Made by a program: the position numbers and the translations under genes. This document shows positions 1-10,548 of a stretch of DNA of 64,000 nucleotides, piece after piece. The first letter of the stretch is position 1. Every line of letters begins with the position of its first letter. The notes beneath the pieces were generated by a model, which was not told the DNA's origin, searched no databases, and saw only the letters and a list, made by a program, of their open reading frames with translations. This DNA comes from Acidimicrobiaceae bacterium (GTDB lineage Bacteria; Actinomycetota; Acidimicrobiia; Acidimicrobiales; RAAP-2): the NCBI GenBank assembly GCA_027449885.1, contig DAIDKS010000015.1:1-64000 (forward strand), written 5' to 3'.

Positions 1-393
1 GCGCTTCTCTCCGGCCGAGAGGCCCTTGTCCTTGTCGCGGATCGAGAGGTTTCGGACGACCTCGGCCACCTGGTAGATGTCGCCGGAGCGCAGCTTCTCG
101 GAGTGGTTCTTGAACCGGCGCGACCAGTTGGTCGGCATGCGCGCTTCCTTCTTGCGCAGCACCGCGAAGACCTCTTCGACCTCTTCGTCGTTGATCACGT
201 CGCGCAGCCCCACGGCCTCGGCGTTGGCGACCGGGACCATGAGGACGAGGTCCGAGTAGGCCACCTTCAGCTTCAGGTAGTCCTGCTTGACCTCGAAGGC
301 CGTGATCTTCTCCACCTTCTCCACCACGCAGGCCCCGTGGTGGGGGTACACCAGACGGTCGCCCTTCTTGTACTTGCGGGTCGTGGTCGTCAT
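1..393 (-). CDS. carD: CarD/CdnL-family RNA polymerase-binding transcription regulator (3' end cut by window)
   Basis: Reading leftward from an ATG at 393, the 131 visible codons begin MTTTTRKYKKGDRLVYPHHG. This is the Tudor-like RNA polymerase interaction domain of CarD/CdnL. It continues through the acidic NDEEVEEVFAVL segment into the helical DNA-contact domain (RMPTNWSRRFKNHSEKLRSGD). Members bind the RNA polymerase beta subunit and stabilise open complexes at rRNA and housekeeping promoters. The C-terminus lies beyond base 1; the family is about 160 residues. An AGGAG ribosome site lies 8 bases before the ATG. The gene follows radA in the same direction and has its own likely -10 at 437-442. 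I did not find this reading in the supplied frames but translated it directly. Confidence 0.93.
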   Translation of the reverse strand, partial: MTTTTRKYKKGDRLVYPHHGACVVEKVEKITAFEVKQDYLKLKVAYSDLVLMVPVANAEAVGLRDVINDEEVEEVFAVLRKKEARMPTNWSRRFKNHSEKLRSGDIYQVAEVVRNLSIRDKDKGLSAGEKR

Positions 394-436
394 CGCACAC
401 TCCTACCCCGACCGAACCGCGGCCTGGGGATTGACC

Positions 437-442
437 ATTCTA
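437..442 (-). promoter_or_regulatory. candidate -10 element for carD
   Basis: On the minus strand the hexamer TAGAAT lies about 45 bases before the carD ATG, overlapping the region just past the radA stop. No convincing -35 hexamer is present at the usual spacing, which is common in high-GC actinobacteria. The assignment rests on the hexamer alone. Confidence 0.35.
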
Positions 443-450
443 CCAGACGG

Positions 451-1788
451 CTACGGGTTATCGACCAGCCCCAGCCCCTCGAGGACCTCGTCGAGGCGGC
501 GGGCGACCGTCACCTCCAGCCCCGGGGGGCCGTCGGTCGCCCCGGAGGGGACGATGACGCGCTGGACCCCCCGGCGACGCAGCGCGTCGAGGCGCCGGTC
601 GAGACCGGCGACCGGACGCACCTCGCCCGCGAGGCCCACCTCGCCCACGACGGCGAGGTCGCGCGGGACCCGCACCCCCGAGCGGGCCGAGGCCACGGCC
701 ACGGCCAGCGCGACGTCGACCCCGGGCTCGGTCGCCGGGAGGGCCCCGGCGGTCGTGGCGAAGACGTCGCGACCGGCCAGTCCCGTGGCGCAGCGCGCCT
801 CGAGGACGGCGAGCATGAGCGAGAGGCGCGGCCCCGACACCTGGTGGGCGACCCGACGGGGCGTCCCGTCGGCCGCCGTGACGAGGGCCTGGACCTCGAC
901 GGGCCAGGCCCGCGTGCCGTCGAGCGTGGCCGTCCAGACGACGCCCGGGACGTCGAGGGCCGGTCCGGGCCCCGCGCCGAGCCCGTCGGGATCCTCGCGC
1001 ATCCCGTCCTCCCCGAGCACGAAGAGGCCCACCTCGCCGGTCGGCCCGAAGCGGTGCTTGAGGGCCCGGACCACCCGGGACGGACCGTAGCGATCGCCCT
1101 CGACGCGCACCACCGTGTCGACCAAGTGCTCCAGGGCCCGCGGCCCGGCGAGGTCGCCGTCCTTCGTGACGTGTCCGACGAGGAGCAGAGCCGTCCCGGT
1201 CTCCCGGGCGGCCGCGCAGAGACGCTCCGCGACCTGGCGCACCTGACCCACCGACCCGGTCGCCCCGGCCAAGGCGTCGTCCCGGGTCGCCGAGATCGAG
1301 TCGACGACGCAGAGCGTCGGGCGGTGCGAGCGCAGGACGCGCTCGACGTCCTCGACCGAGGAGCTCGCGACGACCGCGAGGTGCTCGGGCACGGGCCCGA
1401 GGCGCCGGGCCCGGCCCGCCACCTGGGCGGCCGACTCCTCCGCGGCGACGAGGATGACCGGGACTCCCGTGAGGGCCACCTGGCGCAGGACGCCGAGGGC
1501 GAGGGTCGACTTGCCGACGCCGGGCTCCCCGAAGAGGAGGGTCGAGGAGCCCGCGACCAGTCCCCCGCCGAGGACGCGATCGAGCTCGCCGATGCCCGTC
1601 GAGCGCGGCGGCTCGAGGGCGACCTCCGCCGCCCGCAGGGGCGTCGGCGACGACGCCACGACGTCAGCCTCCGAGGTCTCGACGAGCGTGTTCCAGGCCT
1701 GGCAGGACGGGCACCGCCCCGCCCACTTGAGCGACGGCGCGCCACACGCGCCGCACCGATGAGTCACTCGCGTTCGCACGCGCCGCAC
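451..1788 (-). CDS. radA: DNA repair protein RadA (Sms)
   Basis: The 445-residue protein has the full RadA layout. An N-terminal C4 zinc finger (Cys12, 15, 26, 29) comes first, then a RecA-like ATPase with Walker A GEPGVGKST at 87-95, and a C-terminal Lon-protease-like domain. RadA promotes branch migration during homologous recombination repair. The RadA-specific KNRFG motif reads KHRFG here (244-248), an Asn-to-His change in an otherwise typical protein. The start lies 17 bases after the clpC stop, so the two genes are probably cotranscribed. A GTG a few codons later (VTHRCGACG) is an alternative start. Confidence 0.93.
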   Translation of the reverse strand: MRRVRTRVTHRCGACGAPSLKWAGRCPSCQAWNTLVETSEADVVASSPTPLRAAEVALEPPRSTGIGELDRVLGGGLVAGSSTLLFGEPGVGKSTLALGVLRQVALTGVPVILVAAEESAAQVAGRARRLGPVPEHLAVVASSSVEDVERVLRSHRPTLCVVDSISATRDDALAGATGSVGQVRQVAERLCAAARETGTALLLVGHVTKDGDLAGPRALEHLVDTVVRVEGDRYGPSRVVRALKHRFGPTGEVGLFVLGEDGMREDPDGLGAGPGPALDVPGVVWTATLDGTRAWPVEVQALVTAADGTPRRVAHQVSGPRLSLMLAVLEARCATGLAGRDVFATTAGALPATEPGVDVALAVAVASARSGVRVPRDLAVVGEVGLAGEVRPVAGLDRRLDALRRRGVQRVIVPSGATDGPPGLEVTVARRLDEVLEGLGLVDNP

Positions 1789-1805
1789 GCTAGGCGGCGG
1801 GTGTG

Positions 1806-4313
<2,508 letters not shown>

Positions 4314-4414
4314 CGGTCGTCCTTTGTGCGGTGATGAGTAGGAGTGTACCGGTGGTCCCGCCCCACCGGGTCCTCCCCCTCGGCCCCCCGCGACCCCCCT
4401 CTATTGTGTTGGTT

Positions 4415-5392
4415 GTGAATCCGCACGAGCGCCTCCAGTTGCCCCTGGTCGAACGGGACCTGGTGCGGTTGGAGCGCCTGCTCGCCGAGTCCGTCGTCGT
4501 GGGTGACGAGTACCTCGACCAGGTGACGACGCACCTGATCTACGCGGGAGGCAAGCGGCTGCGTCCGCTCCTCGCCCTGGCGTCGGCGACCTTCGGCGAG
4601 CGCGAGGCGTCCGACGAGGACCTCCTCGGCGGCGTCTCGCTCGAGCTGATGCACCTGGCCTCCCTCTACCACGACGACGTCATGGACGAGGCCGAGGTGC
4701 GTCGCAACGTCGACAGCGTCAACGCTCGCTACGGCAACCTCGTGGCCATCGTGGCCGGCGACTACCTCATGGCGCGATCGGCCGGCATCGCCGCCGACCT
4801 CGGCACCGACGTGGCCGGGCTCATGGCCCGCACCCTCGCCTGGCTGACCCGCGGCCAGGTGTCCGAGGTCCGCACCGCCTTCTCGGTCGAGCGCACCGAG
4901 GACGACTACTTCGAGGCCATCGAGGGCAAGACCGGCTCGCTCATGTCGGCCAGCTGCCGCATCGGGGGCCTCACCGGCGGCCACGACGCGGCGGTCACCG
5001 ACGCCCTCACCGAGTTCGGCCGCTGCTTCGGCATGGTCTACCAGCTGCGTGACGACATCCTCGACGTGGTCGACGTCGACAACGAGCTGGGCAAGCCGGC
5101 CGGCCAGGACCTCGCCGAGGGGATCTACAACCTCCCCACCCTCTACGCCCTGGCCGACGCGCGCGTGGGCGACGAGCTGCGCTCGATGCTCGGGCGGGCC
5201 CTCGACGACGACGACCGCGAGCGGGCCCGCAAGCTGGTCGTGGCGACCGACGGGGTGGCCCGCACGATGGAGGCGGCCGACCACTACTTCTCGCTGGCCC
5301 GCGACGCCCTCGACGTGGTGCCGAGCGACGGGCTGCGTCGCGGCTTCACCGCGCTGATCGAGTCGCTCCTCGCCGACCTGCCGCGTCCCTAG
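4415..5392 (+). CDS. polyprenyl diphosphate synthase (trans-isoprenyl, HepT/IspB-like)
   Basis: The enzyme of about 325 residues condenses isopentenyl diphosphate onto an allylic primer to make a long prenyl chain, probably the menaquinone side chain. Both aspartate-rich motifs are present: first YHDDVMDEAEVRRN and second QLRDDILDVVD. The GGKRLRPLL substrate-binding motif lies near the N-terminus. I chose the GTG at 4415 (VNPHERLQL). The longer frame from 4331 adds a Pro/Arg-rich stretch that runs into the clpC promoter region. A TATTGT hexamer 7 bases before this GTG suggests a leaderless mRNA. The stop overlaps the convergent lysS stop by four bases. Chain length cannot be read from the sequence. 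Confidence 0.88.
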   Translation: MNPHERLQLPLVERDLVRLERLLAESVVVGDEYLDQVTTHLIYAGGKRLRPLLALASATFGEREASDEDLLGGVSLELMHLASLYHDDVMDEAEVRRNVDSVNARYGNLVAIVAGDYLMARSAGIAADLGTDVAGLMARTLAWLTRGQVSEVRTAFSVERTEDDYFEAIEGKTGSLMSASCRIGGLTGGHDAAVTDALTEFGRCFGMVYQLRDDILDVVDVDNELGKPAGQDLAEGIYNLPTLYALADARVGDELRSMLGRALDDDDRERARKLVVATDGVARTMEAADHYFSLARDALDVVPSDGLRRGFTALIESLLADLPRP

Positions 5393-6792
5393 CCGCGCAG
5401 CGGCTTGAGCGTCGGGAAGGCGATCACCTCGCGGATGTTGGACTCGTCCGCGAGCACCATGGCCAGGCGGTCGACGCCGACGCCGAGCCCGGCGGTCGGT
5501 GGCAGCCCCCACTCGAGCGCCCGGATGTAGTCCTCGTCGATCCGCATGGCCTCCTCGTCACCCGAGGCGGCCAGGCGGGCCTGCTCCTCGAAGCGCTCCC
5601 GCTGGTCCTCGGGGTCGTTCAACTCGCTGAAGCCGTTGGAGAGCTCGCGCCCGACGAGGTAGGACTCGAAGCGCTCGGTGAGGGCCGGGTCGTCGCGGTG
5701 ACGACGCGCGAGCGGCGAGACCTCGACGGGGAACTCGGTCACGAAGGTCGGCGACCAGAGGGACTCCTCGGCGCTCACCTCGAAGAGTTCGGCGAGGCAG
5801 CGCCCGGCTCCCCACGAGGGCTGGACCTCGACGTCGCGCTCGTCGAGCAGCGCCACGAGGCGCTCGCGGGGCGTGTGAGCCGAGACGTCCTCGCCCACCG
5901 CCTCGCTGGCGAGCTCGGCCATAGTGCGCCGGGGCCACGGCGCGGCGAGCGAGACCGTACGCTCCTGGTAGACGAGGTCGGTGGTGCCGAGGACGTCGAG
6001 GGCGACGCCGGCGACGAGCTCCTCGGTGAAGCTCATCATGTCCTGGTAGTCCCAGTAGGCCGCGTACAGCTCGAGCATCGTGAACTCGGGGTTGTGTCGC
6101 GGGCTGACGCCCTCGTTGCGAAAGACGCGTCCCAGCTCGAAGACGCGCTCGAAGCCCCCCACCACGAGACGCTTCAACCAGAGCTCGGGCGCGATGCGCA
6201 GGAAGAACTCGCTGTCGAGGGCGTTGTGGTGGGTGACGAAGGGCCGGGCCGCCGCGCCGGTGGGGATGGGGTTGAGGATGGGGGTCTCGACCTCGACGAA
6301 GCCGGCCGCCCAGCAGCGCTCGCGCAGGGCGCGCACCACCTCGCTGCGCCGCGCCAGCGAGGCGCGCGACTTCTCGTTGGCCCACAGGTCGGCCTCGCGG
6401 TGGCGGTAGCGCAGGTCGAAGTCGGCGATGCCCGCCCACTTGTCGCCGAAGTTGTGGCGGGCGCTCGCGAGCACCTCCCACGTCGCCACCTTCACCGACA
6501 GCTCCCCGCGCTTGGTCCGCACGACCTCGCCCCGGACCCCGACCCAGTCGCCGAGGTGGAGGTGGGCGAACTCCTCGAAACGCTCGGTCGCGTCGGCCAG
6601 CGCGAAGAGCTGGATCTCGCCGCTCGAGTCGCGCATCGTGGCGAAGGCCAGCCGGCCCTGGGTGCGCAGGAGCATGACCCGGCCCGCCACGGCCACGTTG
6701 GTGGCCGACTCCTCGCCGGGGGCCAGGTGCTCCCAGGCGCGCTGCAGGTCGGCCGCGTAGGCGCTGTGGGGGAAGTTGTAGGGCACGGTCAC
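5389..6792 (-). CDS. lysS: lysine-tRNA ligase, class II
   Basis: The 467-residue class II aminoacyl-tRNA synthetase charges tRNA-Lys. An N-terminal OB-fold (about 30-120) binds the anticodon (RVMLLRTQGRLAFATMRDSSGEIQLF). The catalytic domain shows motif 2 (LWLKRLVVGGFERVFELGRVFRNEG) and motif 3 (GLGVGVDRLAMVL). It is slightly shorter than the typical 490-505 residues. The GTG start lies within the stop of coaX (GTGA overlap), so it is translationally coupled as the last gene of a long panC-coaX-lysS string. Confidence 0.95.
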   Translation of the reverse strand: MTVPYNFPHSAYAADLQRAWEHLAPGEESATNVAVAGRVMLLRTQGRLAFATMRDSSGEIQLFALADATERFEEFAHLHLGDWVGVRGEVVRTKRGELSVKVATWEVLASARHNFGDKWAGIADFDLRYRHREADLWANEKSRASLARRSEVVRALRERCWAAGFVEVETPILNPIPTGAAARPFVTHHNALDSEFFLRIAPELWLKRLVVGGFERVFELGRVFRNEGVSPRHNPEFTMLELYAAYWDYQDMMSFTEELVAGVALDVLGTTDLVYQERTVSLAAPWPRRTMAELASEAVGEDVSAHTPRERLVALLDERDVEVQPSWGAGRCLAELFEVSAEESLWSPTFVTEFPVEVSPLARRHRDDPALTERFESYLVGRELSNGFSELNDPEDQRERFEEQARLAASGDEEAMRIDEDYIRALEWGLPPTAGLGVGVDRLAMVLADESNIREVIAFPTLKPLRG

Positions 6793-7619
6793 GTCGCGTC
6801 TCCCGAGTGATTTCGCTCATGAACGATACGCAATCCGTGGAGCGTCAGCCACGGCTCGACGGCGTCGACGTAGGTGGTGTGGGGGGCGATGAGTCCGGCG
6901 AGGCCCCCGGTCGCGATCACCGTGGCCTCCCCGACCTCCTCCAGGATCCGGGCCGTGAGCCCGTCGACCTGGGCCGCGAAGCCGTAGAGGACCCCCGACT
7001 GGATCGACTCGATGGTGGAGCGACCGATGACCGAGCGCGGCTCGACGAGCTCGACCGAACGCAGCGCGGCGGCGTGGCGGTAGAGGGCCTCCAGCGAGAT
7101 GGCGACGCCCGGGGCGATCGCGCCCCCCAGGTACTCGCCGCGCGCGCTGATGACGTCGAAGGTCGTGGCCGTCCCCATGTCGACCACCACGCAGGCCCCC
7201 GGGTAGAGGTCGTAGGCGCCGACGGCGTCGGCGATGCGGTCGGCGCCGACCTCGCGGGGGTTCTCGTAGAGGATCGACATGCCCGTCCGGGTCCCGGGCC
7301 CGAGGACGGTGAGGGGCAGGTCGGCGAACCACCGCCCGGCCATCCGTCGCAGCTGCGTCGTCGCGGCGGGGACCGAGGAGGACACGGCGATGGCGCTGAC
7401 GGCGGCCCGCAGGTCGAGGCCCTCGAGGTCGAGCAGCTGCGTCAGCATCATCGCGTGCTCGTCGGGAGTGCGCTCGGCCGCCGTCGTGAGTCGCCAGTGG
7501 TAGGCGAGTCCGCGCTCGTCCGCGGCCCGGGCGAAGCCCAGACCGTCACCACCCGGCGCCACGTCCCCGAAGAGCCCGATCACCGTCTCGGTGTTGCCCA
7601 CGTCGATGGCCAGCAGCAC
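6789..7619 (-). CDS. coaX: type III pantothenate kinase
   Basis: CoaX phosphorylates pantothenate, the first step of coenzyme A synthesis. The N-terminus LLAIDVGNTETVIGLF is the ASKHA-fold phosphate loop. Further family signatures are GADRIADAVGAYDLYPGACVVVDMGTATTFDVIS and GGAIAPGVAISLEALYRHAAAL. The GTG at 7619 starts 2 bases after the panC stop and gives 276 residues, close to the family norm. A longer open frame upstream in the same register is only a shadow of panC. Synthesis (panC) and phosphorylation of pantothenate therefore sit side by side. The product is cytoplasmic and needs a monovalent cation in known members. Confidence 0.95.
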   Translation of the reverse strand: MLLAIDVGNTETVIGLFGDVAPGGDGLGFARAADERGLAYHWRLTTAAERTPDEHAMMLTQLLDLEGLDLRAAVSAIAVSSSVPAATTQLRRMAGRWFADLPLTVLGPGTRTGMSILYENPREVGADRIADAVGAYDLYPGACVVVDMGTATTFDVISARGEYLGGAIAPGVAISLEALYRHAAALRSVELVEPRSVIGRSTIESIQSGVLYGFAAQVDGLTARILEEVGEATVIATGGLAGLIAPHTTYVDAVEPWLTLHGLRIVHERNHSGDAT

Positions 7620-7621
7620 GC

Positions 7622-8467
7622 CTACCCCCCTATCTCGATCGGTGCGTTGTCGATCAGTCGGACGCCCTCGACCACTCCGGCGACGAGGGCCCGGGCCGGG
7701 CCCCGCTCGTCGTCGCGCAGGGGCCGCAGCGTCGTCGACGCGACGACCTCGGCGTAGGCCACCTCCACGCCCGCGGACGCGAGGGTGGCGCGCAGCGTGG
7801 CGCGAGCGACGTCGGGACTCGCGACGCGCGCGACGTCGGCGAGCGCGCGGGAGAGGGCGAGCGCCCGCTCCCGCCCGGCGGGGCTGAGACGGGCGTTGCG
7901 GCTCGAGAGCGCCAGCCCGTCGTCGTCGCGCACGATCCCCACCCCGACGATCTCGTTGTCGAGCGCGAGGTCGCGCACCATCTGGCGCACGACGGCCAGC
8001 TGCTGGAAGTCCTTCTCCCCGAAGTAGGCGCGGCCCGGTCCGTGCACGCTGAGGAGCTTCGCGACGACGCTCGCGACGCCGTCGAAGTGACCCGGACGAT
8101 CGGCGCCCTCCAGCCCCTCGCTCACGCCGGCGACGTGGACCGTGGTCGGGGTCGGGGCCGGGTAGTCCGGCCACATCTCCGCGACCTCCGGCGCCACGAG
8201 GACGTCGACGCCCCAGGCGGCGGCGAGCTCGGCGTCGCGCTCGAGATCGCGGGGGTAGCGCGCGAGGTCGTCCGCGTCGTTGAACTGCCGGGGGTTCACG
8301 AAGACGCTCATCACCACGACGTCGTCGCGATCACGGGCCGCCGCGACGAGGGCCCGGTGGCCGCGGTGCAGTGCCCCCATCGTGGGCACGAGTCCGACGC
8401 GGCCCCCCGTCGCCCGGGCCGACGTCGTCGTCGCCCGCCAGGCGGCGAGGGTCGTCAGGCGCTCCAC
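7622..8467 (-). CDS. panC: pantothenate synthetase (pantoate--beta-alanine ligase)
   Basis: The 281-residue enzyme ligates pantoate and beta-alanine with ATP through a pantoyl-adenylate. Visible motifs are the HIGH-like VPTMGALHRGH (27-37), the glutamine-containing MSVFVNPRQFN, the FGEKDFQQLAVVRQMVRDL loop and the KMSKS-equivalent ALSSRNARLS. The N-terminus overlaps the end of the DUF2520 oxidoreductase gene by 13 bases. Clustering of panC with a ketopantoate-reductase-like Rossmann protein and coaX is common in actinobacteria and fits one pantothenate/CoA supply unit. Confidence 0.96.
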   Translation of the reverse strand: MERLTTLAAWRATTTSARATGGRVGLVPTMGALHRGHRALVAAARDRDDVVVMSVFVNPRQFNDADDLARYPRDLERDAELAAAWGVDVLVAPEVAEMWPDYPAPTPTTVHVAGVSEGLEGADRPGHFDGVASVVAKLLSVHGPGRAYFGEKDFQQLAVVRQMVRDLALDNEIVGVGIVRDDDGLALSSRNARLSPAGRERALALSRALADVARVASPDVARATLRATLASAGVEVAYAEVVASTTLRPLRDDERGPARALVAGVVEGVRLIDNAPIEIGG

Positions 8468-9180
8468 GAGGCCGCGGTCCGGTCGCGCCGCTCGGCGAGA
8501 TCGAGGGCCTCGCGCGCCAGCGCCACGTAGGTGGACCGCTCCCCCGGCGGGATCGCCGCGAGGTGGGCGTCGATGGTGGCGACGTCCCCGCGCGAGGCCG
8601 GGCCGGTGAGGGCCGACGCCGGCCCCCGGCGCGCGACGTCCTCGACGGCCTGGTGCACCAGGGGCAGCACGTCCTCGAGGGCGAGGCCCGCGGCCTCGGC
8701 CAGGCGCTCCACGTGGCCGAGGAGGGCCACCACGTGGTTGGCGGCGACGGCGGCCGTCGCGTGGTAGACGGTGCGCACGGCGTCGGGCACGTGACGGGAG
8801 CGGCCGTCGAGGGAGGCGACGAGGTCCTCCACGAGGGGGTCGCCCGCCACCGCGTAGGTCGCGCCGATCAGACGCTCGGCCCCGACCTCGGCCGAGGGCA
8901 GCGCCGCCAGGGGGTGCAGCGACGCCCGCCGAGGGTGGGGGGCGAGGACGTCAAGCGTGCGCGAGCCCGCCACGTGGGCGACGACGCGGGACCGGCTCGC
9001 CGGCAGGGTGGCGGCGAGCGCCGCCAGGGCGTCGTCGGGGACGGTGAGGATCACCAGGTCGACGCCGACCAGGGAGGGAGTCGCGTCGTGGTGGACGAGG
9101 CTCACGTGGTGACCCCGGCTCGCGAGAGCCCGAGCGAAGGAGGTGCCGGCTCGGCCGGCCCCGATGAGGGTGACGCGCAT
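8455..9180 (-). CDS. Rossmann-fold oxidoreductase with DUF2520 C-terminal domain
   Basis: The N-terminus MRVTLIGAGRAGTSFARALASRGH is a dinucleotide-binding GxGxxG fold, and the C-terminal half resembles DUF2520 (HPLAALPS, then a helical bundle). The architecture is like NADP-dependent pyrroline-5-carboxylate or ketopantoate reductases. Because it sits directly before panC, a pantoate-related reduction is an attractive role, but no substrate has been shown and I infer this only from position. The ATG at 9180 was chosen because the upstream extension is Arg-rich shadow sequence overlapping folK. The product is 241 residues and cytoplasmic. Confidence 0.8.
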   Translation of the reverse strand: MRVTLIGAGRAGTSFARALASRGHHVSLVHHDATPSLVGVDLVILTVPDDALAALAATLPASRSRVVAHVAGSRTLDVLAPHPRRASLHPLAALPSAEVGAERLIGATYAVAGDPLVEDLVASLDGRSRHVPDAVRTVYHATAAVAANHVVALLGHVERLAEAAGLALEDVLPLVHQAVEDVARRGPASALTGPASRGDVATIDAHLAAIPPGERSTYVALAREALDLAERRDRTAASWSA

Positions 9181-9215
9181 GTCGACTCCGTTCCGGCCCC
9201 GAGGGTGCCGTTCGG

Positions 9216-9683
9216 TTAGAGCACTTCGCTCAGTGTACCCAGCGCGCTCACCTCGCCACCGGCCGCGGCGACCCGCTCGGGCGTGGCGACGTCGGGCGCG
9301 ATCTCGGCCAGGGGCACCACGACGAAGGCCCGCTCCCACATCCTCGGGTGGGGCACCGTGAGCTCGGGGTCGTCGCTCGCGTAGCCGTCGATCCAGAGGA
9401 TGTCGACGTCGAGGGTGCGCGGGCCCCAGCGGACCGTGCGCACGCGCCGCGCCGCCGACTCGGCGGCGCGCGCGCGCTCGAGCAGGGCGACCGGCGAGGC
9501 CTCCGTCTCGAGCGCCAGGGCGAGGTTCCAGAAGTCGTCCTGTTCGACGCCGCCCACGGGGGCGGTGCGGTAGACGCGCGAGATCCGGTGGGGCTCCTCG
9601 CCGGCGACGATCGCCACGCCGAGGCGCAGGTGCTCGCCGCGGTCGCCGAGGTTGGAGCCGAGCGAGAGCAGGGCCCGCGTCAC
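9216..9683 (-). CDS. folK: 2-amino-4-hydroxy-6-hydroxymethyldihydropteridine diphosphokinase (HPPK)
   Basis: This 155-residue enzyme transfers pyrophosphate from ATP to 6-hydroxymethyl-dihydropterin in folate synthesis. The N-terminal LLSLGSNLGDR and the catalytic WGPRTLDVDILWI (Asp pair binding magnesium), followed by VPHPRMWERAFVVVPLAEIAP, are the HPPK signature. Its start overlaps the folB stop by four bases, so folB and folK are coupled. A 35-base gap follows before the DUF2520 gene. Confidence 0.96.
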   Translation of the reverse strand: MTRALLSLGSNLGDRGEHLRLGVAIVAGEEPHRISRVYRTAPVGGVEQDDFWNLALALETEASPVALLERARAAESAARRVRTVRWGPRTLDVDILWIDGYASDDPELTVPHPRMWERAFVVVPLAEIAPDVATPERVAAAGGEVSALGTLSEVL

Positions 9684-10045
9684 GACCGGGTGACGGTGAG
9701 GCGGACGCCGGTCGTGGCGACGTCCTGGTCGACCGGCGGACGGGTCTTGCGGACCGCGACGGTGACGGCGCTCACCTGGTCGTCGAGCTCGAGCAGGGCC
9801 CGCCCCACGCGCTCGGCCAGGGTCTCGAGCAACACGAAGCGGCCGTCCACCGCGACGGACTCGGCCCGCGCCAGGACCGCGGCGTAGTTGGTCGTGTCGG
9901 CGAGGTCGTCGCTGCGCGCCGCGGCGTCGAAGGGCCGATCGAGGTCGAGGTCGATCTCGAGGGGCTGGGTCCGTCGGCGCTCCTCGGGTAGGGCGCCCAC
10001 GATGGCCATCACGCGCAGCCCGCGCAACTCGATGCGTCCGGTCAC
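9680..10045 (-). CDS. folB: dihydroneopterin aldolase
   Basis: This protein of about 121 residues converts dihydroneopterin to 6-hydroxymethyl-dihydropterin. Family motifs are LRVMAIVGALPEERRRTQPLEIDL, with the substrate-contacting Glu, then DTTNYAAVLARAES and LLETLAERVGRALLE. The conserved lysine of the VRKTRPPV segment is near the C-terminus. I took the GTG at 10045, whose GTGA overlaps the stop of the phosphatase-fold gene. The longer frame seen upstream is a shadow of that gene. Confidence 0.94.
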   Translation of the reverse strand: MTGRIELRGLRVMAIVGALPEERRRTQPLEIDLDLDRPFDAAARSDDLADTTNYAAVLARAESVAVDGRFVLLETLAERVGRALLELDDQVSAVTVAVRKTRPPVDQDVATTGVRLTVTRS

Positions 10046-10548
10046 GACGCCGCTCCGGGTGTCGGGAGGTCGAGGACGATGGCTCGTCCCTCGGGCCCGA
10101 TCGAACGGCGCAGGAGGCGCTCGACGGCCGCGAGGGCGCTCGGGCGGCTCGTCACGCGACCGCTCCAGACGAGGTAGCCGGCGAGCACGCCGAGCACGCG
10201 GTCCGAGACCTCGTCGTCGTGCAGGAGGACGACCTCCCCGGCCGCGGTCGCCGAGGCGATGTCGCGGTAGCAGGCGTCGAGGACCTCTCGGTGGGTGGGG
10301 CCGGATCGCAGGGCGTAGCTGGCGACGCTGAGGCCCTGGTCGGCGTAGCCCGCGGGGCCCTGGGGCAGGGGCATGATCGACACCACGCGAGTGAAGCCCT
10401 GGTGGCGCAGCCAGAGGACCTCCTCGTCGCGCCGCACGCGGCGGTGCGCGGCCGTGGCGCCCCCCGGACGTTCGGAGATGGCGAGCGAGCCCCGGAAGAC
10501 CCAGGCGAACTGGCGCGGCTCGATCCCGACGGCCCACTTGCCCTTCAC
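10042..10548 (-). CDS. dual-specificity-phosphatase-like protein lacking the catalytic cysteine
   Basis: The 168-residue protein sits between folP and folB with 4-base overlaps on both sides. No family name came to mind at once, but the layout follows the DUSP/PTP-like fold. WVFRGSLAISERP resembles the N-terminal GRLYRSAQP strand, WLRHQGFTRVVSIMPL the next helix-strand unit, and VVLLHDDEVSDRVLGVLAGYLVWSGR occupies the place of the HCx5R phosphate loop plus its helix. Here the loop reads H-D-D-E-V-S-D-R. The spacing to Arg is exact but the nucleophilic Cys is Asp, so phosphatase activity is unlikely. It may bind a phosphorylated pterin or protein, or have a regulatory role. That last part is inference only. 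Confidence 0.6.
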   Translation of the reverse strand: MKGKWAVGIEPRQFAWVFRGSLAISERPGGATAAHRRVRRDEEVLWLRHQGFTRVVSIMPLPQGPAGYADQGLSVASYALRSGPTHREVLDACYRDIASATAAGEVVLLHDDEVSDRVLGVLAGYLVWSGRVTSRPSALAAVERLLRRSIGPEGRAIVLDLPTPGAAS

